Origin: CAZIIK01 sp964539235
GTDB taxonomy: Bacteria > Pseudomonadota > Gammaproteobacteria > Francisellales > CACEW01
Assembly: GCA_964539235.1 (NCBI GenBank)
Contig: CAZIIK010000138.1
Coordinates: forward strand, 1 to 7,948
DNA: 7,948 bases
Reading direction: 5' to 3'
This document shows, one piece after another, positions 1 through 6,141 of the stretch (position 1 is its first letter; each line of letters opens with the position of its first letter). The position numbers were made by a program, and so were the translations under genes. Under the pieces are notes generated by a model. That model worked only from the letters and a program-made list of their open reading frames with translations. It searched no databases and had not been told where the DNA came from.

Positions 1-67
1 CACCCATGACCATTATTCTCATATCAATGTTTAGAGAAACTCATCCTATGTAATCAGTGCGTCATTA

Positions 68-77
68 TAAGGAGGTG
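68..77 (+). promoter_or_regulatory. Very strong Shine-Dalgarno site
   Basis: The sequence TAAGGAGGTG matches ten consecutive bases of the complement of the canonical 16S rRNA 3' end. It is the strongest ribosome binding site in the window. It lies about 95 bases upstream of the acyltransferase start, too far to serve that ATG directly. It is followed 2-8 bases later by three consecutive potential start codons, TTG at 80, GTG at 83 and GTG at 86; the spacing best suits GTG 83. The match is seen directly; its use is inferred. Confidence 0.5.
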
Positions 78-82
78 CCTTG

Positions 83-172
83 GTGGTGCAAGTCCTCTAT
101 GTCGATGTTGAGTTATCAAGTGCTCTGGGTATACTCTGCCACGTTTTAAACAGTGTGGCGGTAGAAGGCTAA
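83..172 (+). CDS. Possible 29-codon leader ORF coupled to the acyltransferase
   Basis: This short frame opens at GTG 83 (alternatives TTG 80 or GTG 86) right after an exceptional Shine-Dalgarno site. It ends with TAA at 170-172, which overlaps the acyltransferase ATG as TAATG. The peptide begins MVQVLYVDVEL and ends NSVAVEG. It is fairly hydrophobic, rich in Val and Leu, has one Cys, and matches no family I recognise. An in-frame TAA at 68-70 rules out its being the tail of a longer upstream gene in this frame. The TAATG overlap would allow translational coupling, so it could be a leader peptide setting expression of the amino-sugar genes. It could equally be a chance frame, especially if the promoter candidate at 108-135 is real, because a transcript from there would omit its start. 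Confidence 0.3.
   Translation: MVQVLYVDVELSSALGILCHVLNSVAVEG
108..135 (+). promoter_or_regulatory. Candidate sigma-70-type promoter
   Basis: TTGAGT at 108-113 and TATACT at 130-135 are separated by 16 bases, a fair match to the sigma-70 consensus. Transcription would start near 142 and leave a leader of about 30 bases before the acyltransferase ATG, with a weak AGAAGG binding site at 163-168. It competes with the leader-ORF interpretation of the same stretch. Seen by eye only. Confidence 0.3.
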
Positions 173-801
173 TGCCAGAGCAAGAATTGGCGTGTGTGTT
201 TGAAGCGCCGGAAGATTTTGTTGTGCAATCCGGTGCAATCGTTGGGTTGCAATATCAACCAGATGCAGCACCTGCACGTTTTGGAGCGCACAGCTGTGTG
301 CGTGCTGGCAGTGTGATTTATGCTGATGTTACCTGCGGAGATTATTTGCAAACGGGTCACAATGCCATGATTCGTGAGCATACCGTGCTGGGTGATCATG
401 TGGTGGTCGGTACCAACGTAGTGATTGATGGCTATGTGCAGATTGGCGATTTCGTCAAAATTGAATCAAATGTTTACATCCCAACTCATATGACCATTGG
501 CTCACGTGTGTTTTTAGGGCCGGGTATTACGATTACCAATGATCGTTATCCCTTAAAAATGCGCGATCAATACCGCCCTGAAGGTCCGACGATTGAAGAT
601 GGCGTAACCATTGGAGGTGGTGTCACTATTGTGCCGGGCGTGACAATTGGTGCCGGTTCTTTTGTTGCAGCAGGTGCTGTGGTGACCAAAGACATTCCAC
701 CCATGAGTTTGGTTGTGGGTGTGCCGGGTCGGGTATCAGCTTTGCCAGCAGAATTGCGTGAGACCAATATGGCGCTGAGCTGGCAAAAATATTTGGCATG
801 A
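172..801 (+). CDS. Left-handed beta-helix (hexapeptide) acyltransferase, likely sugar N-acetyltransferase
   Basis: The predicted 209-residue protein is built almost entirely of hexapeptide repeats, with Ile or Val every sixth residue from about 40 to 175. Examples are IGDFVKIESNVYI near 91-103 and the run IEDGVTIGGGVTIVPGVTIG at 141-160. This is the left-handed parallel beta-helix of trimeric acyltransferases. The loop GPGITITNDRYP at 116-127 carries the ITND/NDRYP signature seen in nucleotide-sugar N-acetyltransferases of the WbpD/WlbB type. The end, GVPGRV at 183-188, is the usual closing turn. The likely reaction is transfer of acetyl (or another acyl group) from CoA to the amine of a UDP- or dTDP-linked amino sugar in the cytoplasm. 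The aminotransferase that would make such an amine follows 65 bases downstream, which supports this. The exact sugar cannot be read from sequence. The ATG overlaps the stop of a possible leader ORF. Confidence 0.9.
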   Translation: MPEQELACVFEAPEDFVVQSGAIVGLQYQPDAAPARFGAHSCVRAGSVIYADVTCGDYLQTGHNAMIREHTVLGDHVVVGTNVVIDGYVQIGDFVKIESNVYIPTHMTIGSRVFLGPGITITNDRYPLKMRDQYRPEGPTIEDGVTIGGGVTIVPGVTIGAGSFVAAGAVVTKDIPPMSLVVGVPGRVSALPAELRETNMALSWQKYLA

Positions 802-866
802 GATTTTGCGGATCATTTTGACGTAAAAGTTTGAGAATTTTAAAGCAACTTCAGGAGTGAAATATA

Positions 867-1982
867 ATGACGGAATGTGCAACGAGAAATATCGCGATGG
901 CGGAAATTAAGCTGACTGAAGCTGAGATTGATGCAGCAACTGCGGTGTTGCGTTCAGGTGCGCTACGCCAAGGACAGCAATGTGAAGCATTTGAAGCTGA
1001 ATTTGCGGCTAAAGTAGGTGCGAAGCATGCAGTGACATGCGCCAATGGCTCAGCTTCTTTGCATTTGGCTTATATGACGTTTTTACAACCCAGTGACGAG
1101 GTTCTGGTGCCTTCTTTCACGTTTATTGCCACGGGCTCCATGGTGATGATGGCAGGTGGAAAACCAGTGATGTGTGATGTGGATCCCGAGACTTTTCTGC
1201 TGGATTTGGAAGACGCCGCTAGCCGGGTTACCGAACGTACGGTTGCTATTTCCCCTGTGCATTTGTTTGGTAATGCGTGTGATGTTGAAGCAGTACAAGC
1301 TTTTGCAAAGCAACATAACCTGAAGATTATTTGGGATAATGCCCAGTGCCATGGTGCGACTTATCATGGCCAAGACGTCGGTGGTTTTGGTGACTTTGCG
1401 TCTTACTCTTTTTACCCGTCGAAAAACATGTTTGTCGGTGAGGGTGGCATGATTTTGACGGACGATGACGCAACAGCGAATCAGCTGCGTTACCTACGCA
1501 TGCATGGTCAAACCGGTAAATATAACCACACCATGCCAGGCCTTAATTATCGTATGACCGATGTTGAAGCAGCAATCGGTCGTGAGCAACTCAAGCGTTT
1601 GGACGACATGTTGGCCGTGCGCCGGCGTAATTTCGCTTTGTATAATGCTGCATTTGGCGCCATGCCCGGTATCACCATTCAAAAAGTACTGCCTAATACC
1701 GAACATGCAGTGCATCAATATTGCATGGTGATCGACGCAGACAAAACCGGTGTTTCGCGTGATACATTGATGGCCAAACTCAAAGCAGAAGGCATTATGA
1801 CCGGTATTCATTATCCGCGTGGTCTGCATCAGCAACCAGTTTTTATCGAACGTTACGGCGCACAATCTTTACCCGTTACCGAACGTTTATGTGAGCAAAT
1901 CGTTGCGCTGCCCGTGCATCATGGGATGACGCAGGAAGATGTGGAATATGTGATTGAACATGTTCAGGCTATTCTGGCTTAA
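867..1982 (+). CDS. DegT/DnrJ/EryC1/StrS-family PLP-dependent sugar aminotransferase
   Basis: The 371-residue product has the normal length and layout of fold-type I nucleotide-sugar aminotransferases. The substrate/PLP-phosphate region CANGSASLHLA is at 58-68. VPSFTFIAT at 81-89 matches the family's usual P-x-F-T-F-x-A-T block. WDNAQCHGA at 156-164 supplies Asp157 for the pyridine nitrogen and the stacking Gln160. SFYPSKNMFVGEGG at 181-194 places the Schiff-base lysine at Lys186. GLNYRMTDVEAAIG at 225-238 is the conserved C-terminal-domain entry. It should transfer an amino group, usually from glutamate, onto a keto nucleotide sugar in the cytoplasm. The neighbouring acyltransferase would then acylate that amine. 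The ATG at 867 follows AGGAG (852-856) at ten bases; a second ATG at 897 (starting MAEIKL) is possible. Which keto sugar it uses (3-keto-uronate, 4-keto or 3-keto deoxysugar) is not decidable here. Confidence 0.93.
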   Translation: MTECATRNIAMAEIKLTEAEIDAATAVLRSGALRQGQQCEAFEAEFAAKVGAKHAVTCANGSASLHLAYMTFLQPSDEVLVPSFTFIATGSMVMMAGGKPVMCDVDPETFLLDLEDAASRVTERTVAISPVHLFGNACDVEAVQAFAKQHNLKIIWDNAQCHGATYHGQDVGGFGDFASYSFYPSKNMFVGEGGMILTDDDATANQLRYLRMHGQTGKYNHTMPGLNYRMTDVEAAIGREQLKRLDDMLAVRRRNFALYNAAFGAMPGITIQKVLPNTEHAVHQYCMVIDADKTGVSRDTLMAKLKAEGIMTGIHYPRGLHQQPVFIERYGAQSLPVTERLCEQIVALPVHHGMTQEDVEYVIEHVQAILA

Positions 1983-2035
1983 GTGTGCGGATTGAGTTGG
2001 ATGATCTATCGGTATTCTGTTTTTAGTTTCTAATC

Positions 2036-2078
2036 AGGTGGCTTACCTGAATCTCTTTTAGATTCGGGTAAGCCATTT
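2036..2078. terminator. Bidirectional hairpin terminator between convergent genes
   Basis: The arms GGCTTACCTGAATC (2040-2053) and GATTCGGGTAAGCC (2061-2074) pair over 14 positions with one G-U wobble around a seven-base loop. Flanking bases can extend pairing to 2036-2078 with two more wobbles. It sits between the 3' ends of the plus-strand aminotransferase and the minus-strand glycosyltransferase. This is the expected place for a shared terminator. The T-tracts on either side are short (TTT at 2076-2078 on plus), so it may be only moderately efficient or act partly as an mRNA 3' end stabiliser. Confidence 0.75.
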
Positions 2079-2097
2079 AATGATAAGCACTTATTGG

Positions 2098-3450
2098 TTA
2101 CCTGTGTTTTTGACTTTGCTTAGTCATAAGTTTTTGTATCCATTTAAACAAGAATTTGGGTAAATACAGAGAAAGTACGGCCAGGCGGAAATCTGTTCCC
2201 GTTTTCTTACCGGCATCTAGATAGTCAGCATATGTATCACCTTGTGGTGGCTTTGCCGCTACTTTGCGCAGCTCCAGAAATTGTTTGCGTGAATTGCGCG
2301 ATAGGATTTCATACTTCTGAGTGATTTCAGTTTGGAATTCCAAATAATCGATATCCCGAGTGCCAGTAGGCGTTTTAACGGGCTTTGTCATGACTTCTTC
2401 ATAAAGTGAAGTGAAGGATTTGATGACTTGATTCACATCATGGTGCTTTTCAACAGTTTTGCGCCCAAGTACTGACAAGTGTTGGCGCCACTCGTAATCA
2501 GAAATTAATTCTCTCAGTACATCGGTAATGGTATCTGGGTTTGCGTTAGCGCAAGGCAATTCTGATCCATAGAAAGGTTTGAATAGGTCCTCGCGCAAGT
2601 AAAGGATCACGGGTTTCCCGAGCGCCATCGCTTCCAATGACAATACACCTGTTGCACCGATCATTAACTGGTCTACGACAATATCAGCTTTTTCATACCA
2701 TTTGCGGGCTTCTTCGTGTTTCATGCCTTTGATAAGCTTGAACTCAAAGGGAAGCTTTTGTTCGATTTGTAGTTTTTCCACGGCCTTTAGTACAAAGTCA
2801 GTACCTTTAACAGCATTATTGGATGGGGCATGTACCACTAATGGCCGAGGGTTATTGCGAATACCCACAAATTGCCACTCATCTAGATCCAAAGCCCTTG
2901 GAATGACGCGCGCTTCTGGGCAAAATTGTTGGAGTTCAGGATCTTGCACCAGAAATTGGTCGACGTATTCATGTGCAAAGTCGAGGAATTTCTGTTGTGC
3001 AGTTTCGTCAACTTTATGTTGGTAGCCATATCGAAAAGGGCTATAAGGATTTACTTCAATATCTTTGCTGGGTAGGCGTACATCAAATCCGGAAAAGCGA
3101 AACAGTACGCGTTTGTTGCGTGCTTTGATGAGAGGAATATCAAAGCCTGTCATATGTGTATAGTCGAGTTTGTAAAACAACGATTTGTTCCAAAAATGGA
3201 AGATATCAAAATCCCGATCTAAATAGTCTTTTAGTGTGTGAGCATGTGCTTTTACACGTCCACCTAGCTCGCGTAAATTGATTTCACGATCCAAGGCATA
3301 GCCAAATTTATGCCCTTGACCCAAGGTGTATTGCACGTGTTCGGCCGTATAGCCTTGTTTTTTTAAAGCGTTGACAATCTGAATTGGCATATTGGCCAGA
3401 TTCATGGGTGCGAGCAATATTTTAGGTTTTTTTTGATTCTTTCTGGGCAT
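2098..3450 (-). CDS. GT-B fold (GT4-like) glycosyltransferase
   Basis: The 450-residue protein opens with a Rossmann-type strand, KILLAPMNLANMPIQIVNALKKQG (9-33, split here by description only), typical of the acceptor domain. The donor domain starts near 204 with VVHAPSNNAVKGTDFVL; the Lys215-Gly216 pair takes the place of the usual nucleotide-sugar phosphate contact. DQLMIGATGVLSLEAMALGKPVI, around 260-282, is the GT4 donor-site block. The second Glu of the EX7E motif is Glu273, but the first is replaced by Gly265. The tail from about 365 is charged and ends in an amphipathic, basic segment (LYLPKFLFKWIQKLM, 428-442) that could sit on the inner membrane. The likely role is adding a sugar to a lipid-linked or protein-linked glycan at the cytoplasmic face. 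Donor and acceptor are unknown. It is transcribed opposite to all other genes here, with a weak ribosome binding site. Confidence 0.85.
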   Translation of the reverse strand: MPRKNQKKPKILLAPMNLANMPIQIVNALKKQGYTAEHVQYTLGQGHKFGYALDREINLRELGGRVKAHAHTLKDYLDRDFDIFHFWNKSLFYKLDYTHMTGFDIPLIKARNKRVLFRFSGFDVRLPSKDIEVNPYSPFRYGYQHKVDETAQQKFLDFAHEYVDQFLVQDPELQQFCPEARVIPRALDLDEWQFVGIRNNPRPLVVHAPSNNAVKGTDFVLKAVEKLQIEQKLPFEFKLIKGMKHEEARKWYEKADIVVDQLMIGATGVLSLEAMALGKPVILYLREDLFKPFYGSELPCANANPDTITDVLRELISDYEWRQHLSVLGRKTVEKHHDVNQVIKSFTSLYEEVMTKPVKTPTGTRDIDYLEFQTEITQKYEILSRNSRKQFLELRKVAAKPPQGDTYADYLDAGKKTGTDFRLAVLSLYLPKFLFKWIQKLMTKQSQKHR

Positions 3451-3606
3451 GTTTCTCTATTCGGCTATGCGAGAGTAGGACGACATTAGAGCACCTTTAC
3501 CAAAAACTTTTCAAGGGTGGGAGTTGGGTGGTTGTGTTCGCTATCGTCAACATGGGTTGTTTGCTAAAATTTCTCCGCGATTTTGTCCATGCTATGGGAG
3601 GTGCTT
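3451..3606. promoter_or_regulatory. Divergent intergenic region between glycosyltransferase and methyltransferase operon
   Basis: This 156-base stretch separates the minus-strand glycosyltransferase from the plus-strand methyltransferase, so it must hold promoters for both unless they are read from farther away. TAAAAT at 3565-3570 is a possible -10 element for the plus strand, but I see no convincing -35 at 17 bases. On the minus strand a TTGAAA is followed by TAATGT at a 20-base spacing, too wide for a confident call. A G-rich run (GGGTGGGAGTTGGGTGG, 3515-3531) lies in the middle. Confidence 0.45.
3597..3601 (+). promoter_or_regulatory. Ribosome binding site deciding the methyltransferase start
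   Basis: GGAGG lies five bases before the ATG at 3607. The longer reading frame could start at TTG 3583, but no binding site precedes that codon, and this site would then lie inside the gene. The ATG at 3607 (starting MPKKSS) is therefore preferred. Confidence 0.8.
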
Positions 3607-4980
3607 ATGCCAAAAAAATCTTCGCGATCAACTCGATCAAATTCTCAGTCAAACGTTATATCGGCAGGAAACCAATTGACTTTGGATAGCAAAATGCTTG
3701 AACAGCTATATAAAGAGTGTGGTCAGTCAAGTTCACCATTCTCTGAAATTGAATATTGGACGCTGTCCGCGTTATTGGATCGCGATGTTTCCAAGGCTGA
3801 GCCCGCCACATTTGAGGAGATGGAAGCTTTATGGCATGGCCGTGCCAGTTTAAACCCTCTGCACGAGGATAAAAAAAGCGAGTACTTATCTTTTGCTGAG
3901 GTGAAAGGTTTTGGTCCTCAGCTATCCAGTTTTTTGACGGCTTATCAACACACGAATAGTTTGCTAACAGAAGCTGATATTTCTCATTTTGTCGATGCGC
4001 AGTTATTACTCAAGTATTTACCAAAAGTATCGGTAAAGCGTGCAACGGTTCTTGAGATTGGTGCAGGTTCCGGGCTATTAGCCAGTCATGTGCTTAAAGA
4101 GAAACAAGGAACGGCCTGTTATATCCTGTCAGATGCAATCCCAGAGTCATTGCTTTATCAAGAGGCTCATTTGCGTGCGAAGTTCCCAGAGATATCAATC
4201 GGTAGTGCCTTTGCAGGTGATGAGTTCAATGCGCAAAAATTTGATGCGTTTCTAGTGCCAGCATGGCAGTTACAGGAGGTTCTCGCCGACTGTGCTTTGG
4301 ATATGATTGTGAATATTGCCAGTATGCAGGAAATGGAAGCTCAGGCGAGTGAGGCCTATTTACAATTTTTTGAAGCGCATTTAGCTGAAGGGGGTGCATT
4401 GATGTTGCGGAATTCACGCGAATATCATTATTCCAGGCAATACGCTTATCCAAAGCATTGGCAGTATGTTGAAAAAATGCGTGTCCCGATGTCGCGTGGG
4501 CTTGATTATCCATTAGATATTTTGGTGAGGTGTGATACCGATCAATCTGCGCATAATATGGAGTATATAGAGCGTTACTATTTGCAAGTGGTACAGCGCG
4601 CTGGCGATACTATTAAATCAAAGAATAAGCAGATTAAAGGTATGGAGAGGTTTGCTGCTCGACGTGAATCTTTAAACAAGAAAAATTTGGATAGGCTAGT
4701 CTCCAAACAATTAGCCACACTGGATAATTTTGGCAACAAACAGACTGCAATGGTAGAAAAATTTGGTCAAAAGAAAGCGCAGTTGTTAGAAAAACTGGCA
4801 AGTAAAGCTAAGCATATTCATTCCTTGAAGGAAAAAATAGATGTATTAAACCAGGAGAAACAGGTATTGCGTGCATCCTTAAAGTCCGTGAAGACTGAGC
4901 ATGCTGATCGGCAGGAAGCACTTAAGGCGACTGTATCTAGGTATCGCGATCATGTGCTTAGGTTGAAGGCCCTGAATTGA
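3607..4980 (+). CDS. SAM-dependent (putative sugar O-) methyltransferase with C-terminal coiled coil, truncated by in-frame TGA
   Basis: The 457-residue product has a class I methyltransferase core. VLEIGAGSG at 148-156 is SAM-binding motif I. SDAIPESLLYQE, around 175-186, is the acidic post-strand region. NIASMQEM at 236-243 matches the N-x-x-S-M-Q-E-M block I associate with the putative sugar O-methyltransferase family found in glycan clusters, followed by GGALMLRNSREY. From about 335 to the end the protein is Lys/Gln/Glu-rich, lacks prolines and is predicted coiled coil, including eleven-residue repeats at 346-404. The likely role is methylation of a sugar hydroxyl at the cytoplasmic face, with the coiled coil for oligomerisation, membrane or partner binding, or length sensing. 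The frame is interrupted by TGA at 4978-4980, and the next 41 codons (to TAA 5104-5106) look like the original C-terminus. The ATG at 3607 is chosen over TTG 3583 because of its GGAGG site. It heads the second operon. Confidence 0.85.
   Translation: MPKKSSRSTRSNSQSNVISAGNQLTLDSKMLEQLYKECGQSSSPFSEIEYWTLSALLDRDVSKAEPATFEEMEALWHGRASLNPLHEDKKSEYLSFAEVKGFGPQLSSFLTAYQHTNSLLTEADISHFVDAQLLLKYLPKVSVKRATVLEIGAGSGLLASHVLKEKQGTACYILSDAIPESLLYQEAHLRAKFPEISIGSAFAGDEFNAQKFDAFLVPAWQLQEVLADCALDMIVNIASMQEMEAQASEAYLQFFEAHLAEGGALMLRNSREYHYSRQYAYPKHWQYVEKMRVPMSRGLDYPLDILVRCDTDQSAHNMEYIERYYLQVVQRAGDTIKSKNKQIKGMERFAARRESLNKKNLDRLVSKQLATLDNFGNKQTAMVEKFGQKKAQLLEKLASKAKHIHSLKEKIDVLNQEKQVLRASLKSVKTEHADRQEALKATVSRYRDHVLRLKALN
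4642..4818 (+). repeat. Hendecad (11-residue) repeats in the coiled-coil region
   Basis: Five eleven-residue units can be aligned at protein positions 346-356, 361-371, 372-382, 383-393 and 394-404, with a four-residue insert (NKKN) after the first. The shared pattern is a hydrophobic residue (L, M or V), then D or E, any residue, L or F, with a Lys or Arg at position seven. Examples are VEKFGQKKAQL and MERFAARRESL. Eleven-residue periodicity is known for coiled coils with a straight or right-handed twist. The DNA has diverged between units, so this is an ancient protein repeat, not a recent duplication. Confidence 0.65.
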
Positions 4981-5106
4981 GTATTACAGGAACGCAACAA
5001 TAATTTGGCGATACAGAAAGCCGATTTATTAAGACGTCTGAATGCACATCAAGTAAGTTTGGGTCAAGCGAAAAAGAAAGTATCTAAATTGTTTCATATG
5101 ATTTAA
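4981..5106 (+). pseudogene. In-frame remnant: C-terminal 41 codons of the methyltransferase coiled coil after TGA
   Basis: Reading on in the same frame past TGA 4978-4980 gives 41 sense codons starting VLQERNNNLA and ending VSKLFHMI, then TAA at 5104-5106. The composition is the same Lys/Gln/Leu-rich coiled coil. Leucines spaced seven apart run across the stop (5 residues before it, then 2, 9 and 16 after it). The TAA overlaps the AAGGAG (5105-5110) of the next gene, the normal operon junction here. There is no internal start with a binding site. This is best explained as the original C-terminus cut off by a single-base nonsense change (for example from CGA, AGA, TGG or TTA), or as a base-calling error. 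Regulated read-through is possible but unsupported. Confidence 0.8.
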
Positions 5107-5110
5107 GGAG
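5105..5110 (+). promoter_or_regulatory. Ribosome binding site of the oxidoreductase, overlapping the remnant's TAA
   Basis: AAGGAG lies eleven bases before the ATG at 5122 and shares two bases with the TAA at 5104-5106. This overlap implies that ribosomes finishing the full-length methyltransferase would have been placed to restart on the oxidoreductase. Termination at 4980 instead leaves a 141-base gap and should weaken such coupling. Confidence 0.7.
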
Positions 5111-5121
5111 AGTAAAACAGC

Positions 5122-6105
5122 ATGAAGATAGGGATTGTCGGGTGTGGGAAACAGGCACCTAAGCATATTGCTGGTTTACGTTCGGGCAATACTTCTGTTG
5201 ATATCGTAGTCTGTGATTTGCATCGTCAGGCTGCAGATCGGCTGGCGAAGGAACAAAGCGTTCATGTGGCTGGATCTCTAGAAGACATGTTGCAGGATAG
5301 TCAACTGGATGGTGTGATTATCGCGACGCCAACACCGTTTCATTATGAAGCGATGGTGCAGGTGCTGCAGTCGGGCAAGCCAGTTTTTTGTGAAAAGCCA
5401 TTATGTGAGACACAGGAACAGTTGCATCATTTAGAACAGGTGATGCAGACAACTGGACAATTTGTTCAAGTGGGTTATGTATATCGTCAAGTGCCAGCTT
5501 TTCGCGCATTAAAAAAGATTTTGGATGACCCATCACAGCCATTGGGTAAGCCAGTTACAGCTTTGCTGCGCATTGGTGGGCGTGGTTCGCACAGCGCATG
5601 GAAACATAAAAAAGACACGGGTGGTGGTGCAGTTAATGAGATGCTGGTACACATGCTGGATCTAGCATTTTGGTTGTTTGGTGATACCTGTGAAATTTAT
5701 TCTTGTGAACAACGATTGCTCGCGCCAACACGTCAGATTAATGGTGAATCCGTTACTGCAGATGCTGAAGATTTTGTATTGCTGAGTGCCGCATCACATG
5801 CCGGTGTCCAATTAGTCTTTCAGGCAGATTTATTGACGCCAACTTTTCGCCAATATATTGAGGTTCAGGGCACAAATGGTAGTTTTATTGGTTCTATTCA
5901 ATCTGAATTGCCAGCTTATATCCAGTTACTGTCCCCTGTAGGTGATTATGCAGTGGGTCGTCATGACTTAGCATCTGAAGGCTTGAATTTATTCAATGCG
6001 CAGATGCAGTTTTTTTTAACTAATGTGCGAGCGAGGGAACTGTTAGAAGGGCCCACTGTGCGTGATAGCATTGCACTTTTTAATACCCTGTCTCAGTTGC
6101 TTTAA
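5122..6105 (+). CDS. Gfo/Idh/MocA-family NAD(P)-dependent oxidoreductase
   Basis: The 327-residue product has the two-domain family layout. The N-terminal Rossmann fold opens with KIGIVGCGKQAPKH (2-15), the dinucleotide-binding loop. VIIATPTPFHYEAM at 65-78 and CEKPL at 90-94 are the canonical strand-loop motifs; Lys92 of EKP is the conserved cofactor/substrate lysine. The C-terminal domain has DTGGGAVNEMLVHMLDLAFWLFG (165-187), with the GGG turn and the catalytic-type His177/Asp180 pair. Known members oxidise or reduce a hydroxyl/keto group on sugars, nucleotide sugars (WbpB-type) or inositol (IolG-type). The next gene makes inositol phosphate, so an inositol or inositol-derived substrate is a reasonable guess. 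The acyltransferase/aminotransferase pair upstream makes a WbpB-like role at C3 of a nucleotide sugar equally plausible. It is in the second operon, 36 bases ahead of the inositol-phosphate synthase ATG. Confidence 0.9.
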   Translation: MKIGIVGCGKQAPKHIAGLRSGNTSVDIVVCDLHRQAADRLAKEQSVHVAGSLEDMLQDSQLDGVIIATPTPFHYEAMVQVLQSGKPVFCEKPLCETQEQLHHLEQVMQTTGQFVQVGYVYRQVPAFRALKKILDDPSQPLGKPVTALLRIGGRGSHSAWKHKKDTGGGAVNEMLVHMLDLAFWLFGDTCEIYSCEQRLLAPTRQINGESVTADAEDFVLLSAASHAGVQLVFQADLLTPTFRQYIEVQGTNGSFIGSIQSELPAYIQLLSPVGDYAVGRHDLASEGLNLFNAQMQFFLTNVRARELLEGPTVRDSIALFNTLSQLL

Positions 6106-6128
6106 TGTGGCAATTAACGTGCATTGAA

Positions 6129-6133
6129 AAGGA
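6129..6133 (+). promoter_or_regulatory. Ribosome binding site deciding the inositol-phosphate synthase start
   Basis: AAGGA lies eight bases before ATG 6142. The frame is open back to a TTG at 6124, but that codon has no binding site and would put this one inside the gene. The ATG start gives 367 residues, matching the actinobacterial-type enzyme length known to me. Confidence 0.75.
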
Positions 6134-6141
6134 ACTTAAAG

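Noticed and set aside
2..53. Possible C-terminal tail of an upstream gene (frames open from the window edge to stops at 32-34 or 51-53)
   Set aside because: Only 10-16 codons are visible, neither matches a family I recognise, and both are within chance length.
818..846. TTGACG at 818-823 with TAAAGC at 841-846 (17-base spacer) as a promoter for the aminotransferase
   Set aside because: The -10 is poor and the implied start near 853 would cut into the aminotransferase's own ribosome binding site.
1494..1865. 123-codon minus-strand open frame opposite the aminotransferase
   Set aside because: It is antisense to the conserved PLP enzyme and has no motif or translation signal of its own.
3583..3606. 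TTG 3583 as the methyltransferase start, adding eight residues
   Set aside because: No binding site precedes it, while GGAGG sits correctly before ATG 3607.
4978..4980. TGA as selenocysteine or tryptophan codon
   Set aside because: Coiled-coil context gives no reason for selenocysteine, I see no selenocysteine-insertion hairpin just downstream, and TGA ends other genes in the window, so a reassigned code is not supported.
6124..6141. TTG 6124 as the inositol-phosphate synthase start, adding six residues
   Set aside because: The AAGGA at 6129-6133 is correctly spaced for ATG 6142 and would lie inside the longer form.
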